Origin: Bacillota bacterium
Lineage (GTDB): Bacteria; Bacillota; Sulfobacillia; JAMCWA01
DNA: 64,000 bases
Reading direction: 5' to 3'
Assembly (NCBI GenBank): GCA_023475165.1
Contig: JAMCWA010000084.1
Coordinates: forward strand, 1 to 64,000
Under the pieces are notes generated by a model. The model had not been told where the DNA came from. It saw nothing but the letters and a program-made list of their open reading frames with translations, and did not search any database. Positions 54,895 to 63,424 of this stretch are shown one piece after another (within the stretch, counting starts at the first letter, position 1; each line of letters starts with the position of its first letter). Both the position numbers and the translations under genes were made by a program.

Positions 54895-55740
54895 CTATTC
54901 CCTTGGAGTGCTTTCTGCCCCGATGACAAAGGCCTCTGGACGAATGGCCCTAGCCACCTGTTCCAGCCCATCGGCCAGCCGGGGGCCAGGGTGGTTGACC
55001 AGGCCTTTATCCAGTAGGAAGAGACGGCCTTCTTTAACCGCCGTGATCTCCGCCCATTCCGGACTTCCTAAAAGATGTTCGCGGACGACCTCACCATAGG
55101 CAAAGAGTATGATCTCAGGATCGCGCTGGCGCACCAGATGAATGGGGAAATCCACGTAGTTCCCCTCCCTGTCCCCGGCAACATTGTCGCCCCCGGCCAG
55201 GGTGATCAGGTCATGGATAATAGAACCAGGTCCGGCCGTCAGGCTGGGGTAAGGACAAGCAAAGTAAACCCGGGGGTGCGGTCCGGTTTTCCCAGAAACG
55301 CGGGCCCTTATCCAGCCAACCTTCTCCTCCATGGCGACAGCGACCTGATCCGCCACCTCATCCACGCCGGTGACCTGCCCAACCAGCCGGATGACCTCGC
55401 TCACCTGGGAAACCCGCCGCGGGTCCAGGGCCAGCACCGGCACTCCCCTCCCGCTCAGCTCCTCGACCACCTTTTGGTGCAGTCCGGTCGCCAGCACCAA
55501 CTGGGGTCGCAGGGAAAGGATCTTATCCAGATCAGGGGTGGCAAAACCGCCGATCCTTTCTTTTGCCCTGGCCTCAGCCGGGAAATCGCAATACTCGGTG
55601 ACCCCCACCACCAGTTCAGCCAATCCTAGCCGGAAAAGGATTTCGGTGTGTCCAGGGGCCAGAGAAACTATTCGCTCGGGGTAATCATGGAAGGTGACCA
55701 AACGGCCGAAACTGTCACTAACAGTAATGGGCAGGCTCAC
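54895..55740 (-). CDS. BtuF-like (cobalamin/siderophore) substrate-binding domain without signal peptide
   Basis: About 281 residues from GTG 55740, which AAGGGAGAGG precedes by seven bases. Domain 1: PERIVSLAPGHTEILFRLG, then EYCDFPAEARAKERIGG; domain 2: PYPSLTAGPGSIIHDLITLAGG. It matches the helical-backbone binding family. Usually these have an export signal; here the protein starts at the mature fold and no membrane partner is adjacent, so it may be cytosolic. No cobalamin riboswitch upstream. Confidence 0.82.
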   Translation of the reverse strand: MSLPITVSDSFGRLVTFHDYPERIVSLAPGHTEILFRLGLAELVVGVTEYCDFPAEARAKERIGGFATPDLDKILSLRPQLVLATGLHQKVVEELSGRGVPVLALDPRRVSQVSEVIRLVGQVTGVDEVADQVAVAMEEKVGWIRARVSGKTGPHPRVYFACPYPSLTAGPGSIIHDLITLAGGDNVAGDREGNYVDFPIHLVRQRDPEIILFAYGEVVREHLLGSPEWAEITAVKEGRLFLLDKGLVNHPGPRLADGLEQVARAIRPEAFVIGAESTPRE

Positions 55741-56312
55741 TTGAGATCCTCTCCCTTGCATTTGCGCGTTCCCACAGAAAACATGACCTCGTCAAAGATC
55801 TCCTGCCGAGTTCGAGATCAATTCGTGCTAACAGTCGGTCAGGCTTTCACCTGGTGCCGCCCCTCCAGGCCAAGGACGGGGAGAGAATTTGCGCCTCTTA
55901 CCGCTGGCCTTATCCACCCTCGTCCTGGAGGGACGGCTTAACATTTTGTCTTGGTCACACCACTATGAGACTTATCCGCAGACGCAGTTTGCGTATTTCG
56001 CAAGGTCGTTCAGCGTAACAGATCAGGTTTAAGGTCAGTGGTCCGGCCCGGCTTCTACCTTGACTGGCCGCCTTTCTCTCAGGAGGCCGAGCCCCTCGTT
56101 ATTTTGGCTCTCTACCGAGCGTTGTCCCCTCAATGGTATCAGGGCGATGTGCCCTGGTCAAGTTTTGGACTCCCTTTGCCTTCTGACTTCTTCATAATAA
56201 GCCGTTTTTCGGGCTAGGCGGGCCTCTTCGAGTTTTTCACGCCTCTCTTTTAGCCGTAAGCGTAAAATAGTCCTCACCTTCCAAATGGGTGGGGACTGTA
56301 CTAGGGTCTTAT
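55741..56312. other. intergenic region between BtuF-like gene and IS66 remnant
   Basis: No riboswitch or known RNA recognised. One short charged ORF is listed separately. Confidence 0.5.
56158..56277 (-). CDS. small charged ORF (39 aa), unknown
   Basis: GTG at 56277 to TGA at 56158. The peptide is dominated by Arg/Lys/Glu (LKERREKLEEARLARKTAYY) and would be one long helix. It lies just downstream of the IS66 remnant on the same strand; it may be IS debris or a small gene. Confidence 0.25.
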   Translation of the reverse strand: MRTILRLRLKERREKLEEARLARKTAYYEEVRRQRESKT

Positions 56313-56651
56313 TTAGCAACGCGGTAGGGAATCGGACCAGGGAAGGACTTCGTCTAGGGCGTCGTCATCTTTGATATCTAGGTTGGGGAGCTTTTCGAAA
56401 AGATAATTGAGATACTGGAAGGGATTCAGGCCATTCTCCTTGGCCGTTTCCACAATGCTATAGATAGTGGCACTCGCCTGTGCACCCCGTGGGGTGTTGG
56501 CAAAGAGCCAATTCTTGCGGCCGATCACGAAGGGCTTGATCGAGCGTCCGCTGCGGTTATTGTCGATTTCCAAGCGTCCATCTTCTAAATAGACTTGAAG
56601 TTTATCCCATTGGTGTAAATTCTCTCTGAAAACTGACCCAATTTCTACCAA
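56313..56651 (-). pseudogene. IS66-family transposase, C-terminal fragment
   Basis: 112 residues with the IS66 signature LEIDNNRSGRSIKPFVIGRK, then NWLFANTPRGAQASATIYSI and ETAKENGLNPFQYLNYLFEKLP. The first ~350 residues of a normal IS66 transposase, including most catalytic residues, are missing, so it is a remnant. No inverted repeat ends found. Confidence 0.9.
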
Positions 56652-56683
56652 GATGTGCCACTGTCTTTCGGGTTATTCCCGCC

Positions 56684-57643
56684 TCAATTCCCTCCTACGG
56701 GCTTGATCAGGCCCTCCGGATCCAGAGCCTGATCCTTCTGATCCCTGATCTCAAAGTGAAGGTGAAAACCCTCCAGCACCTCCGACAACCCGGGCTCTCC
56801 CAAGCGGGCGATGATCTGTCCTTGTTTAACTGACTGGCCGGGCTTCACCAGTACCTCACCGCAATGGGAATAGGCGGAAAAGAGTCCGCCCGGATGCTCC
56901 AGGGTGATCCGGAATCCGTCCTCCTCAGACCGTTGTACCCGAACCACTTTTCCCGAAAGACAGGCCTTCACCTCCGCTCCTTTCACCCCTTCCAGGTCGA
57001 TTCCCGGGTGAAAACGCCAGTCCTCCTGGGTCTTGGAGAAAATCCAACCGAAACCACTGCTGATTTTCCCCGTCAGGGGCAGAAGGGGTCTTTCTGAAGC
57101 TGATCCGGTGCGCTGATTGCCCCCAGCGGAAGAAATGTTACCGCCGGTTGCTTGGGCCGGCCCGCTGGCAATAAGGGGACTCTTGCCCGTGTCCTGGCCG
57201 GCTTCCCAGGGCTTATCCTTTAATCCGGTTCCCACGCTGGCTGGATTGACTGCGCCCGCCGGCAGCCCTTTTCGTCCGGCAATGCCCCCGGCACTGGAAA
57301 TCGCCGGGGAATCCCCAGTTGTGGCCACTCCTCTGGCTCCCGCCGAGCTGCTGTAAGGTCCGGCGAAGATTACCTCGGCCTTGTCGGTAAGGGCCACCCG
57401 GCCGGCCGAAGAGGCGGCATTACTGGTTGTTCTCGGACCCGCGGCCAACCCCTGTAACGGCTTCTCCTGGTCTGGATGATATAGGACTGGCTCAGTCCAC
57501 TCCTCAGGCTCAAACCTGGTGGGTGTAGTTGTCCTAACCGTCCACCAAAAGGCTACAGCTGCCAGAAGGATAACCACCGCCGCCCCGATGAGCCAGGTGA
57601 CGACCTCCCTTTCTTTAAACCATGACCACGGAATATTTCTCAA
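56684..57643 (-). CDS. SpoIIQ-like M23 endopeptidase
   Basis: 319 residues from TTG 57643 (GGGGTGA upstream). One N-terminal helix (WLIGAAVVILLAAVAFWWTV), a Ser/Ala/Gly-rich stretch (residues ~50-185), then a LytM/M23 domain with HPGIDLEG (metal His, Asp) and HLHFEIRD (HxH). The metal ligands are complete, so it may be active. Next to spoIID, as in clostridial engulfment loci, where SpoIIQ and SpoIID act in spore engulfment. Confidence 0.88.
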   Translation of the reverse strand: MRNIPWSWFKEREVVTWLIGAAVVILLAAVAFWWTVRTTTPTRFEPEEWTEPVLYHPDQEKPLQGLAAGPRTTSNAASSAGRVALTDKAEVIFAGPYSSSAGARGVATTGDSPAISSAGGIAGRKGLPAGAVNPASVGTGLKDKPWEAGQDTGKSPLIASGPAQATGGNISSAGGNQRTGSASERPLLPLTGKISSGFGWIFSKTQEDWRFHPGIDLEGVKGAEVKACLSGKVVRVQRSEEDGFRITLEHPGGLFSAYSHCGEVLVKPGQSVKQGQIIARLGEPGLSEVLEGFHLHFEIRDQKDQALDPEGLIKPVGGN

Positions 57644-57701
57644 AAGAAATCACCCCGTGGCCTATTATAACCATATTTTTCTAAACTATACTTTCCGCAA
57701 C

Positions 57702-58685
57702 CTATTCCTCAAAAGCGCGCATAATCTTCACCCCCGTGTAAAAGTACTGGAGTATCTCGATATAGTTCTTGCCGTTCCGGGCCAACCCGTCCGCCCCATA
57801 CTGGGACATACCCACGCCATGTCCATAGCCCCGAACTGTAAACCGGATCTTGTCTCCCTGGTACTCCCAGGTGAAGTTGGTGGAGGGCAGGCCCAGAGCC
57901 GTCCTAAAATCCGTCCCTTTCATTTCTTGGCCGCCGACCCGAATGGTCTTGATACGGCCGGTATCACTACGTTCCAGTACCCGGAGTCCCCCTCCATTGC
58001 TGAGGGTGGACGTCGGTACAGCGTTTCCCAGCTTCCTGGCCATTTCCCTCAGGGTCATTTCCAGAGTGGTTTGGTAGTAGGGGGAATGGCGGTCATAATC
58101 GCAGACCACGCTGCGCAGGTAAGGGACTTTCTCCGACCAAACGTCCTCCGAATTCTCCGTCCGGCCGCCCGAGGTGGAATGAAAGACCGGATCGATGAGA
58201 AAGCCATTGTAGACGATGACCAGGCCACTGGTCGACAAGACGGCCTCTTCCACCTTCTTTCGATAGGTGGTATAGTTGTTCCCCCAGATCCGGGTGAGCT
58301 CCGGCCAGGAGACCCAGGCCTGACCATGCTGCGGGTCAGTACAGATATCAGCCCCCGGATGTTCCTGGGATCCCCTTCCACCAAACTGACGCATCCGTTT
58401 CAAGGCGTAGGTCCTGGCCGCTACCGCCTGGGCCTTCAGGGCCTCCGGCTCAAAAGAAGCCGGCGTTTCCGCCGCCACGACGCCCATTAGGTACTCCTCC
58501 AAGGGCATTTCCAGGATGCGTTTTTCTTTTTCCAGGTAAACTTTGATGGTAATCAAGGTGATACCGCCTCTGGGTTGAGGCGCCTTCTTGCTGGGGGATA
58601 CCAGACACCCCCTGGTCAGCAGAGCCGGCAAGATGATATTTATAAAAATCATAACGCCCAGAATCAGCGCACCCAGCCGCCGCAA
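57702..58685 (-). CDS. spoIID: stage II sporulation protein D (lytic transglycosylase)
   Basis: About 327 residues from TTG 58685 (GGGGAGGGG upstream). N-terminal membrane helix (ILGVMIFINIILPALL), then the SpoIID catalytic domain: MPLEEYLMGVVAAETPASFEPEALKAQAV with catalytic Glu, AARTYAL, and FHSTSGGRTENSEDVW, RGYGHGVGMSQYGADGLA. Cuts glycan strands during engulfment. Confidence 0.95.
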   Translation of the reverse strand: MRRLGALILGVMIFINIILPALLTRGCLVSPSKKAPQPRGGITLITIKVYLEKEKRILEMPLEEYLMGVVAAETPASFEPEALKAQAVAARTYALKRMRQFGGRGSQEHPGADICTDPQHGQAWVSWPELTRIWGNNYTTYRKKVEEAVLSTSGLVIVYNGFLIDPVFHSTSGGRTENSEDVWSEKVPYLRSVVCDYDRHSPYYQTTLEMTLREMARKLGNAVPTSTLSNGGGLRVLERSDTGRIKTIRVGGQEMKGTDFRTALGLPSTNFTWEYQGDKIRFTVRGYGHGVGMSQYGADGLARNGKNYIEILQYFYTGVKIMRAFEE

Positions 58686-58799
58686 GGCGTACCCCTCCCC
58701 AATTTGGACGACCTTGAAAGTCAAAATCCAGTAGAGATCTTATGAGGAAGGGGGCCGCTCTATGACTGGAAGGGTCGCCACTCCACCCTGTCGGGGGGA

Positions 58800-59105
58800 G
58801 CCAGGTCTCTCCTGGGAGACTGCTGACGAACTGCGTTGTGAGTGGTTAACCCGCCCGAGCAAAGCTGCCACAGTCTGTACCGCGCTTGCTGGCGATCATT
58901 CTTCTAGCAGCTTTAGCCCAATCGTAAGGTCAAGATCTCAAATCAGCCTAGATGCGAAGGAGACCAGGCTCCGAGGCGCGGCGCACTAAGTGGTACGTTG
59001 AGCGAGGAGCCGCCGGAGCAACAATCTGCAATAGTAACGCCCCTTTAATAAAAAGGTTCTTTCTTGCAGATTGCGCCACACCACAGATGGGTGTTTTTCA
59101 GCGGC
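58800..59105 (-). repeat. near-complete ~300-bp dispersed repeat (copy B)
   Basis: Reverse-orientation counterpart of copy A. It runs from GGAGACTGCTGACGAACTGC to ATGGGTGTTTTTCAGCGG and includes TTGAGCGAGGAGCCGCCGGA and the AATCTGCAA..TTGCAGATT inverted pair. The gap 58725-59191 has no gene. Confidence 0.88.
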
Positions 59106-59190
59106 CCACCCTGAAACAAACCAGCTACTTCCAGGGCGCCGCCGCTGTTTCATTACTCTTTGGCGCCGCCGAAAGACGGCATGGGGATCT
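59105..59190. repeat. second dispersed repeat, copy 2
   Basis: CCCTGAAACAAACCAGCTAC, TTCCAGGGCGCCGCC, GCTGTTTCATTACTCTTTGG, CGCCGCC. Same element as 49795-49900, here abutting copy B. Confidence 0.7.
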
Positions 59191-59191
59191 C

Positions 59192-60556
59192 CTAGACCAA
59201 TGGTAGGGTGAAAAAAAAGGTGGTGCCACGACCCGGCTGACTTTCAACCCAAATCTCCCCACCTTGGGCACGGACCAACTGTCGAGCGATAGCCAAGCCC
59301 AAACCAGCTCCACCGCTGGAACGAGCCCTGGATTTGTCCGCCCGGTAAAAGCGATCAAAGACGTGGGGAAGATCGGTGGGAGCGATGCCAGGTCCGTCAT
59401 CCCCTATGGCCACCTCCAATTGGGAACCGCTTCTTTTCGCCCGTACCCTGACCGATCCACCCGGTGGGGTGTAGCGAACGGCGTTGGAAATCAGGTTGAA
59501 GAGGATTTGGGCAAAACGATCATCATCGGCTTTTATCCTCGGTAGATCAGGTTCGGTCTTCAGCGTCAATTCAATGCCTTTGCTGGCCGCCGCCCCGCGC
59601 AATGTTTCCACTGTCTGACCCAAAGTCACTTCCGGAGCGATGGGACGGAGGTTCAATGAGAGTTGCCCGGCTTCGGCCAAAGAAAGTTCCTGGAGATCGT
59701 GAACCAGACGTGTTAGACGGACGGTCTCTTCGTGCAAGGACTTCAGGGTTGATGGAGTGAGTTCGATCACCCCATCCTGGAGGGCTTCCAAGCTGCCTTG
59801 CAGAACAGTCAAAGGGGTACGTAGCTCGTGAGCTACGTCGGCTACGAGGTTCTTCTTGAGTTCATCAATGCGGGCCAGATCCTCCAGCATTAGATTGAAG
59901 GCCCGAGCCAGTTGCCCCACCTCATCGGAAGAGGAATAGCTCACTCGTCCTGTGAAGTTGCCCTGGGAGACCTTTCCCGCCGCTTGCGTCAGCAAACGCA
60001 AGGGGAGAAGGAGACGACGGGAAAGATAAAATCCCAAAGCTAGGGCCAAGGCGCTCGCCAATAGAGCCGCCCAGAGCAAGGAGCGGTTAACGGAGGCGAT
60101 GAACTGGTTTTCCAGCAAGCCAGGGCCACGGGCAGAGGCATCCAGAAGGAGTACACCGATGGTCTCGCCATTCCATTCCAGGGGGATGCCGGTAGGCCGA
60201 TTCCAGTCTGGAGCCTTTTCCCCCAGACCTTTTCCAATGCTGTCAGCCACGATTACCCCCCTGGTATCCACCAGGGTCGCTCTCTCGGTGAAGCCGGCCC
60301 CGGGGCCCAGCCCCTGGCCCCGCCCGGGGGCAACACCTCGTTCCAGGACACTCTGTACTCCTTCCCAGCTTCCCCTAATCCGATAATAGTCAATCAAGGC
60401 CGCCTGGAGCCTTTGGGTCCGCATCGACCCGGCCCCACGAACGTAACGGTGGAACTCGGTCTCTGTGGCCTGGTTGGCCAGGACAGCCACCAGCCCGACC
60501 GCGGCGATGACTACCACCAAAAAGACGGCCGCTATTCGAAAGGACAGGCTGTGCAA
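59192..60556 (-). CDS. HAMP-domain sensor histidine kinase
   Basis: 454 residues, TTG start. N-terminal helix (IAAVFLVVVIAAVGLVAVL), a ~140-residue extracytoplasmic loop, second helix (LLWAALLASALALALGFYL), HAMP, phospho-His in VADVAHELRTPLTVLQG, then N (FNLISNAVRYTPPGG), G1 (GDDGPGI) and G2 (GGAGLGLAIA) boxes. BaeS/ResE-like. Lies after the OmpR-type regulator on the same strand. Confidence 0.93.
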   Translation of the reverse strand: MHSLSFRIAAVFLVVVIAAVGLVAVLANQATETEFHRYVRGAGSMRTQRLQAALIDYYRIRGSWEGVQSVLERGVAPGRGQGLGPGAGFTERATLVDTRGVIVADSIGKGLGEKAPDWNRPTGIPLEWNGETIGVLLLDASARGPGLLENQFIASVNRSLLWAALLASALALALGFYLSRRLLLPLRLLTQAAGKVSQGNFTGRVSYSSSDEVGQLARAFNLMLEDLARIDELKKNLVADVAHELRTPLTVLQGSLEALQDGVIELTPSTLKSLHEETVRLTRLVHDLQELSLAEAGQLSLNLRPIAPEVTLGQTVETLRGAAASKGIELTLKTEPDLPRIKADDDRFAQILFNLISNAVRYTPPGGSVRVRAKRSGSQLEVAIGDDGPGIAPTDLPHVFDRFYRADKSRARSSGGAGLGLAIARQLVRAQGGEIWVESQPGRGTTFFFTLPLV

Positions 60557-60686
60557 GATAACACTTCCCCGTCTGAAAGGTGCACTTTCGGGATGCTATT
60601 TCGAGGAACTTGCTCCTTTGAAATGATCGTCGGTTTTCAGCGCGATGGAGGCCGCGACTCATCTCTTCACCGTTTGTAGGCGGCCG

Positions 60687-61406
60687 TCATTGCGGCCGAT
60701 TGGCCGGCTTCAAGGTAAAGCGATATCCAACACCGTATACGGTTTGAATATAGGTCGGGCTGGAGGGATCCTTTTCGATTTTCCGCCGCAGGTTTTTAAT
60801 ATGGGTATCAATGGTTCGCTCATAGCCCTCGAAGGCTTCTCCCATAGCCGCATCCAGGAGCTGCAATCTGGTTAAAGTTCGTCCGTGATGACGGGCTAAG
60901 GCCCCCAGGAGGTTAAACTCAGTTGGGGTCAACTCCACCGGGGTGTCTCCCACGGTTACCTCCCGGGCATCAAAATCGATGGTGATGTCCCCGAGACTGA
61001 GGTGGTCCTGCGGATTGGCCGCTCCCGCCGCCAGGACCCGGCGCAAGACAGCCCGGACCCTGGCGACAACTTCCTTGGGGCTGAAGGGTTTGGTGATATA
61101 GTCGTCGGCACCCAGTTCCAAGCCGATCAGTTTGTCAGTTTCATCATCCCGAGCTGTCAGCATAATGACGGAGATGTTGGAGGAAGCCCGTAGCTGGCGA
61201 CAGACATCCAGCCCGCTCATCTCCGGAAGCATGAGATCAAGGATGACCAAGGCTGGCTTCTCGCGCTTGGCCAGCTCCAGAGCGGTTTTCCCATCATAGG
61301 CTGGGATAACCCTATAGCCGTCTTTTTCCAAATAAGCCCGCACCAGATCGACGATCTTAGCTTCATCATCCACCACCAGGATTTTGGGGCCTCCGGGTAT
61401 ACTCAT
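60687..61406 (-). CDS. OmpR-family response regulator
   Basis: 239 residues. Receiver: DDEAK, LVILDLMLPEMSG (phospho-Asp ~56), LTARDDE, KPF. Winged helix C-terminal: VELTPTEFNLLGALARHHGR, then DTHIKNLRRKIEKDPSSPTY and VYGVGYRF. ATG with GGAAGG nine bases upstream. Gene order regulator, then kinase. Confidence 0.96.
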   Translation of the reverse strand: MSIPGGPKILVVDDEAKIVDLVRAYLEKDGYRVIPAYDGKTALELAKREKPALVILDLMLPEMSGLDVCRQLRASSNISVIMLTARDDETDKLIGLELGADDYITKPFSPKEVVARVRAVLRRVLAAGAANPQDHLSLGDITIDFDAREVTVGDTPVELTPTEFNLLGALARHHGRTLTRLQLLDAAMGEAFEGYERTIDTHIKNLRRKIEKDPSSPTYIQTVYGVGYRFTLKPANRPQ

Positions 61407-61456
61407 GGTGGTTAACCTTCCTTTCTTAGGGCGCTGGCCGGCGGCGATCTAACCAT

Positions 61457-61810
61457 CTATTTGCTGCTATGCTTAATCATCCACTCGGCTATCCAAGCCC
61501 GGAGCTCGCTGACACTAAATTTCGGCGCCACCTTTTCAATATCCTTCAAGGCCGTGGATGGGGGCAGATCTTTCGGAATCTCGAAGGCAGCCTGAATTTC
61601 CTCCCAGGGGATCTGGTAGGCGGCAGTCACGTCGCCGATTTTCATCCAGCCTTTGATCTCATCGGGATTTTGACCTGTGGCGGTGATGGGATTTCCGAGT
61701 TTATCGAGCTTTCCAGAAACCGACCAGATCCCGAAGGCCTGGGCCGTGTAAACTGTGCCGAGCCAAGCAACGAGGATGAGGGTGACGAAGAGATAACGGT
61801 TCATGCGCAT
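61457..61810 (-). CDS. small exported protein near NapH-like gene
   Basis: 117 residues: signal peptide (LFVTLILVAWLGTVYTAQAF), then a ~90-residue domain with repeated short helices (IKGWMKIGDVTAAYQIPWEE, IQAAFEIPKDLPPSTALKDI). This module accompanies Fe-S membrane proteins in some Bacillota; function not established. ATG has AAGGGG seven bases upstream, and the gene follows the Fe-S membrane gene on the same strand. Confidence 0.7.
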   Translation of the reverse strand: MRMNRYLFVTLILVAWLGTVYTAQAFGIWSVSGKLDKLGNPITATGQNPDEIKGWMKIGDVTAAYQIPWEEIQAAFEIPKDLPPSTALKDIEKVAPKFSVSELRAWIAEWMIKHSSK

Positions 61811-61900
61811 GGGTTAACCCCTTTCTGTATTTCCTAGCTGAATGTCTCTTGGGCGGATCATTTGAAGCCATTACTTGCCGCCAGACGGATTTCCATGGCG

Positions 61901-62806
61901 TCACCCGGCTCGACTGGGTTGGCTGGCTTGAGGCAGGACAAGACCGGGTAAAAGGAGTGTTGGTTCCAAAGCACCGTCTTTGGGACAGACGGCGACGCAC
62001 TCCAAACATCCGTTGCAGGAGGCACTGGACATGACCGTCACTTGGCTCGGCGCAAGCCCCATCGGGCATTTGGCGTCACAGAGCCGGCAATTCTTGCACA
62101 ACTCCACCTTCCGGACGACCTTGACTGGACTTAGTTTACCCGTTAGGCCGATGACGGCACCCAGGGGGCAAGCGTACCGGCACCAGGGACGTTCCATAAA
62201 TAGCGAAGCCAGGGCTGTCAACAAAAGAATCACCAGGCCGCTGATCGATTCCAGCTCCGCGATGCTTAACAGCGCAGCATATGGATCATAATCCCGAAAC
62301 ACCATCACCCCGTAGACGATGGTTCCCGTCATAATCCAGATCAGGACGAGGTATTTGGCAAAGCTTAGCCAGTGATCCAATCCCCGCATGAACTGAGGAT
62401 GTTTTTTGACCAAGCGGCGGGCACCGGTCAGCCAGGAAGCCTGGCGGAGAGGCTTTCCCAAACGGTGGAGCCAGTCTTGCAGGGTTCCGAAGGGACAGAT
62501 CCAACCGCAGAAGGCCGACTTGGCCAAAAAGGCCGTCAACAGGGCCGCCGCCAGAACCACCAGGTTGGAAAGATGAGTGTGCTGCAGGTAACTACCACCA
62601 CTGCTGATGAACTTATACAGCCCTTCCAGTCCACCGAAAGGACAATAGGCCTCAGCGGAGACCACGGTGATCCCGGAATCCTCACCGATGATCGTATGGC
62701 GTATGGCCACATAAAAGATGAAAGCAAAGAACCCAAATTGAACCAGATGGCGTAGTGCCCTCACCTCCCCCAACTTGTGCCAGTAGTTCTTTTTCTTCGT
62801 CGACAT
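61901..62806 (-). CDS. NapH/CcoG-like 4Fe-4S membrane protein
   Basis: About 301 residues from ATG 62806 (GGAGGG upstream). Four or five helices. Near the N-terminus is YCPFGGLEGLYKF, then FCGWICPFGTLQDW with two CxxxCP-type pairs, WCRYACPLGAVIG, and a C-terminal ferredoxin with CKNCRLCDAKCPMGL and CNGCLECVAVCPKDG. Moves electrons across or to the membrane; likely partner of the small exported protein. Confidence 0.9.
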   Translation of the reverse strand: MSTKKKNYWHKLGEVRALRHLVQFGFFAFIFYVAIRHTIIGEDSGITVVSAEAYCPFGGLEGLYKFISSGGSYLQHTHLSNLVVLAAALLTAFLAKSAFCGWICPFGTLQDWLHRLGKPLRQASWLTGARRLVKKHPQFMRGLDHWLSFAKYLVLIWIMTGTIVYGVMVFRDYDPYAALLSIAELESISGLVILLLTALASLFMERPWCRYACPLGAVIGLTGKLSPVKVVRKVELCKNCRLCDAKCPMGLAPSQVTVMSSASCNGCLECVAVCPKDGALEPTLLLPGLVLPQASQPSRAG

Positions 62807-63053
62807 GGTCACATCCCTCCCGTAATTTCCCTCTTCAGCATCAGAATAAGCCTCGATTGTGGAGATGAAATGAAGAATTTGTGGGAAAGCTGGGGAGAAG
62901 TCAGCCATCCATGATAAGGCCCAAAACGCGGTTGTCACTGTGAAATACACCACTTCTCCAGCCGATCTTCATCAGCTCTTCACAAGAGGCGGTTGTATTT
63001 GAGGCCAGGCCGAGCCGAGTGGATCGGCAAGAAACGCAAAGGAGGAGATTCAA

Positions 63054-63332
63054 ATGACGAAGAGGTTTGCGGGAATCAAGGTCGGGATCATCGGGACGCT
63101 TCTGATCGGGACACTGTCTGTCGGTACAGCCTTCGCCGCCGGACCGGGTACAGGTTACGGCTATGGAATGGCCAACAACGGGATAACGACTGCTTACTCC
63201 GGTATCGGCTTTGAAAGAAACATCGCCAACAAAGTCAGAGGAATGGTGGAGACTGTGGCCAAGGTCCTAGGGATGTCGCTTTTAGTTAGAGACTGCGCGG
63301 AGCGAGGCCTTTTACAGGGCCAAACTCAATGA
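63054..63332 (+). CDS. small secreted protein, function unknown
   Basis: 92 residues, signal peptide (VGIIGTLLIGTLSVGTAFAA). The mature part is Gly/Asn/Tyr-rich (GPGTGYGYGMANNG) then helical, with one Cys late. ATG has AAGGAGGAG upstream, which supports translation. Diverges from the NapH-like gene. Confidence 0.7.
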   Translation: MTKRFAGIKVGIIGTLLIGTLSVGTAFAAGPGTGYGYGMANNGITTAYSGIGFERNIANKVRGMVETVAKVLGMSLLVRDCAERGLLQGQTQ

Positions 63333-63424
63333 GGCCTCGGGTGAAAACGCCCGGGGCCTGTTGTTAGCGAATATATGTTTTTACGTTCAAAAGGTTCTCT
63401 TCTCTAGCCAGGGACTCTGCTCTT

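Noticed and set aside
55741-56100. Cobalamin riboswitch upstream of the BtuF-like gene
   Set aside because: I looked for the B12 box and the GCCACTG core on the minus strand; only weak partial matches (GACCACTG) without supporting helices.
56313-56651. Active IS66 transposase
   Set aside because: Only the C-terminal ~112 residues remain; N-terminal and most catalytic parts are absent and no inverted repeats were found.
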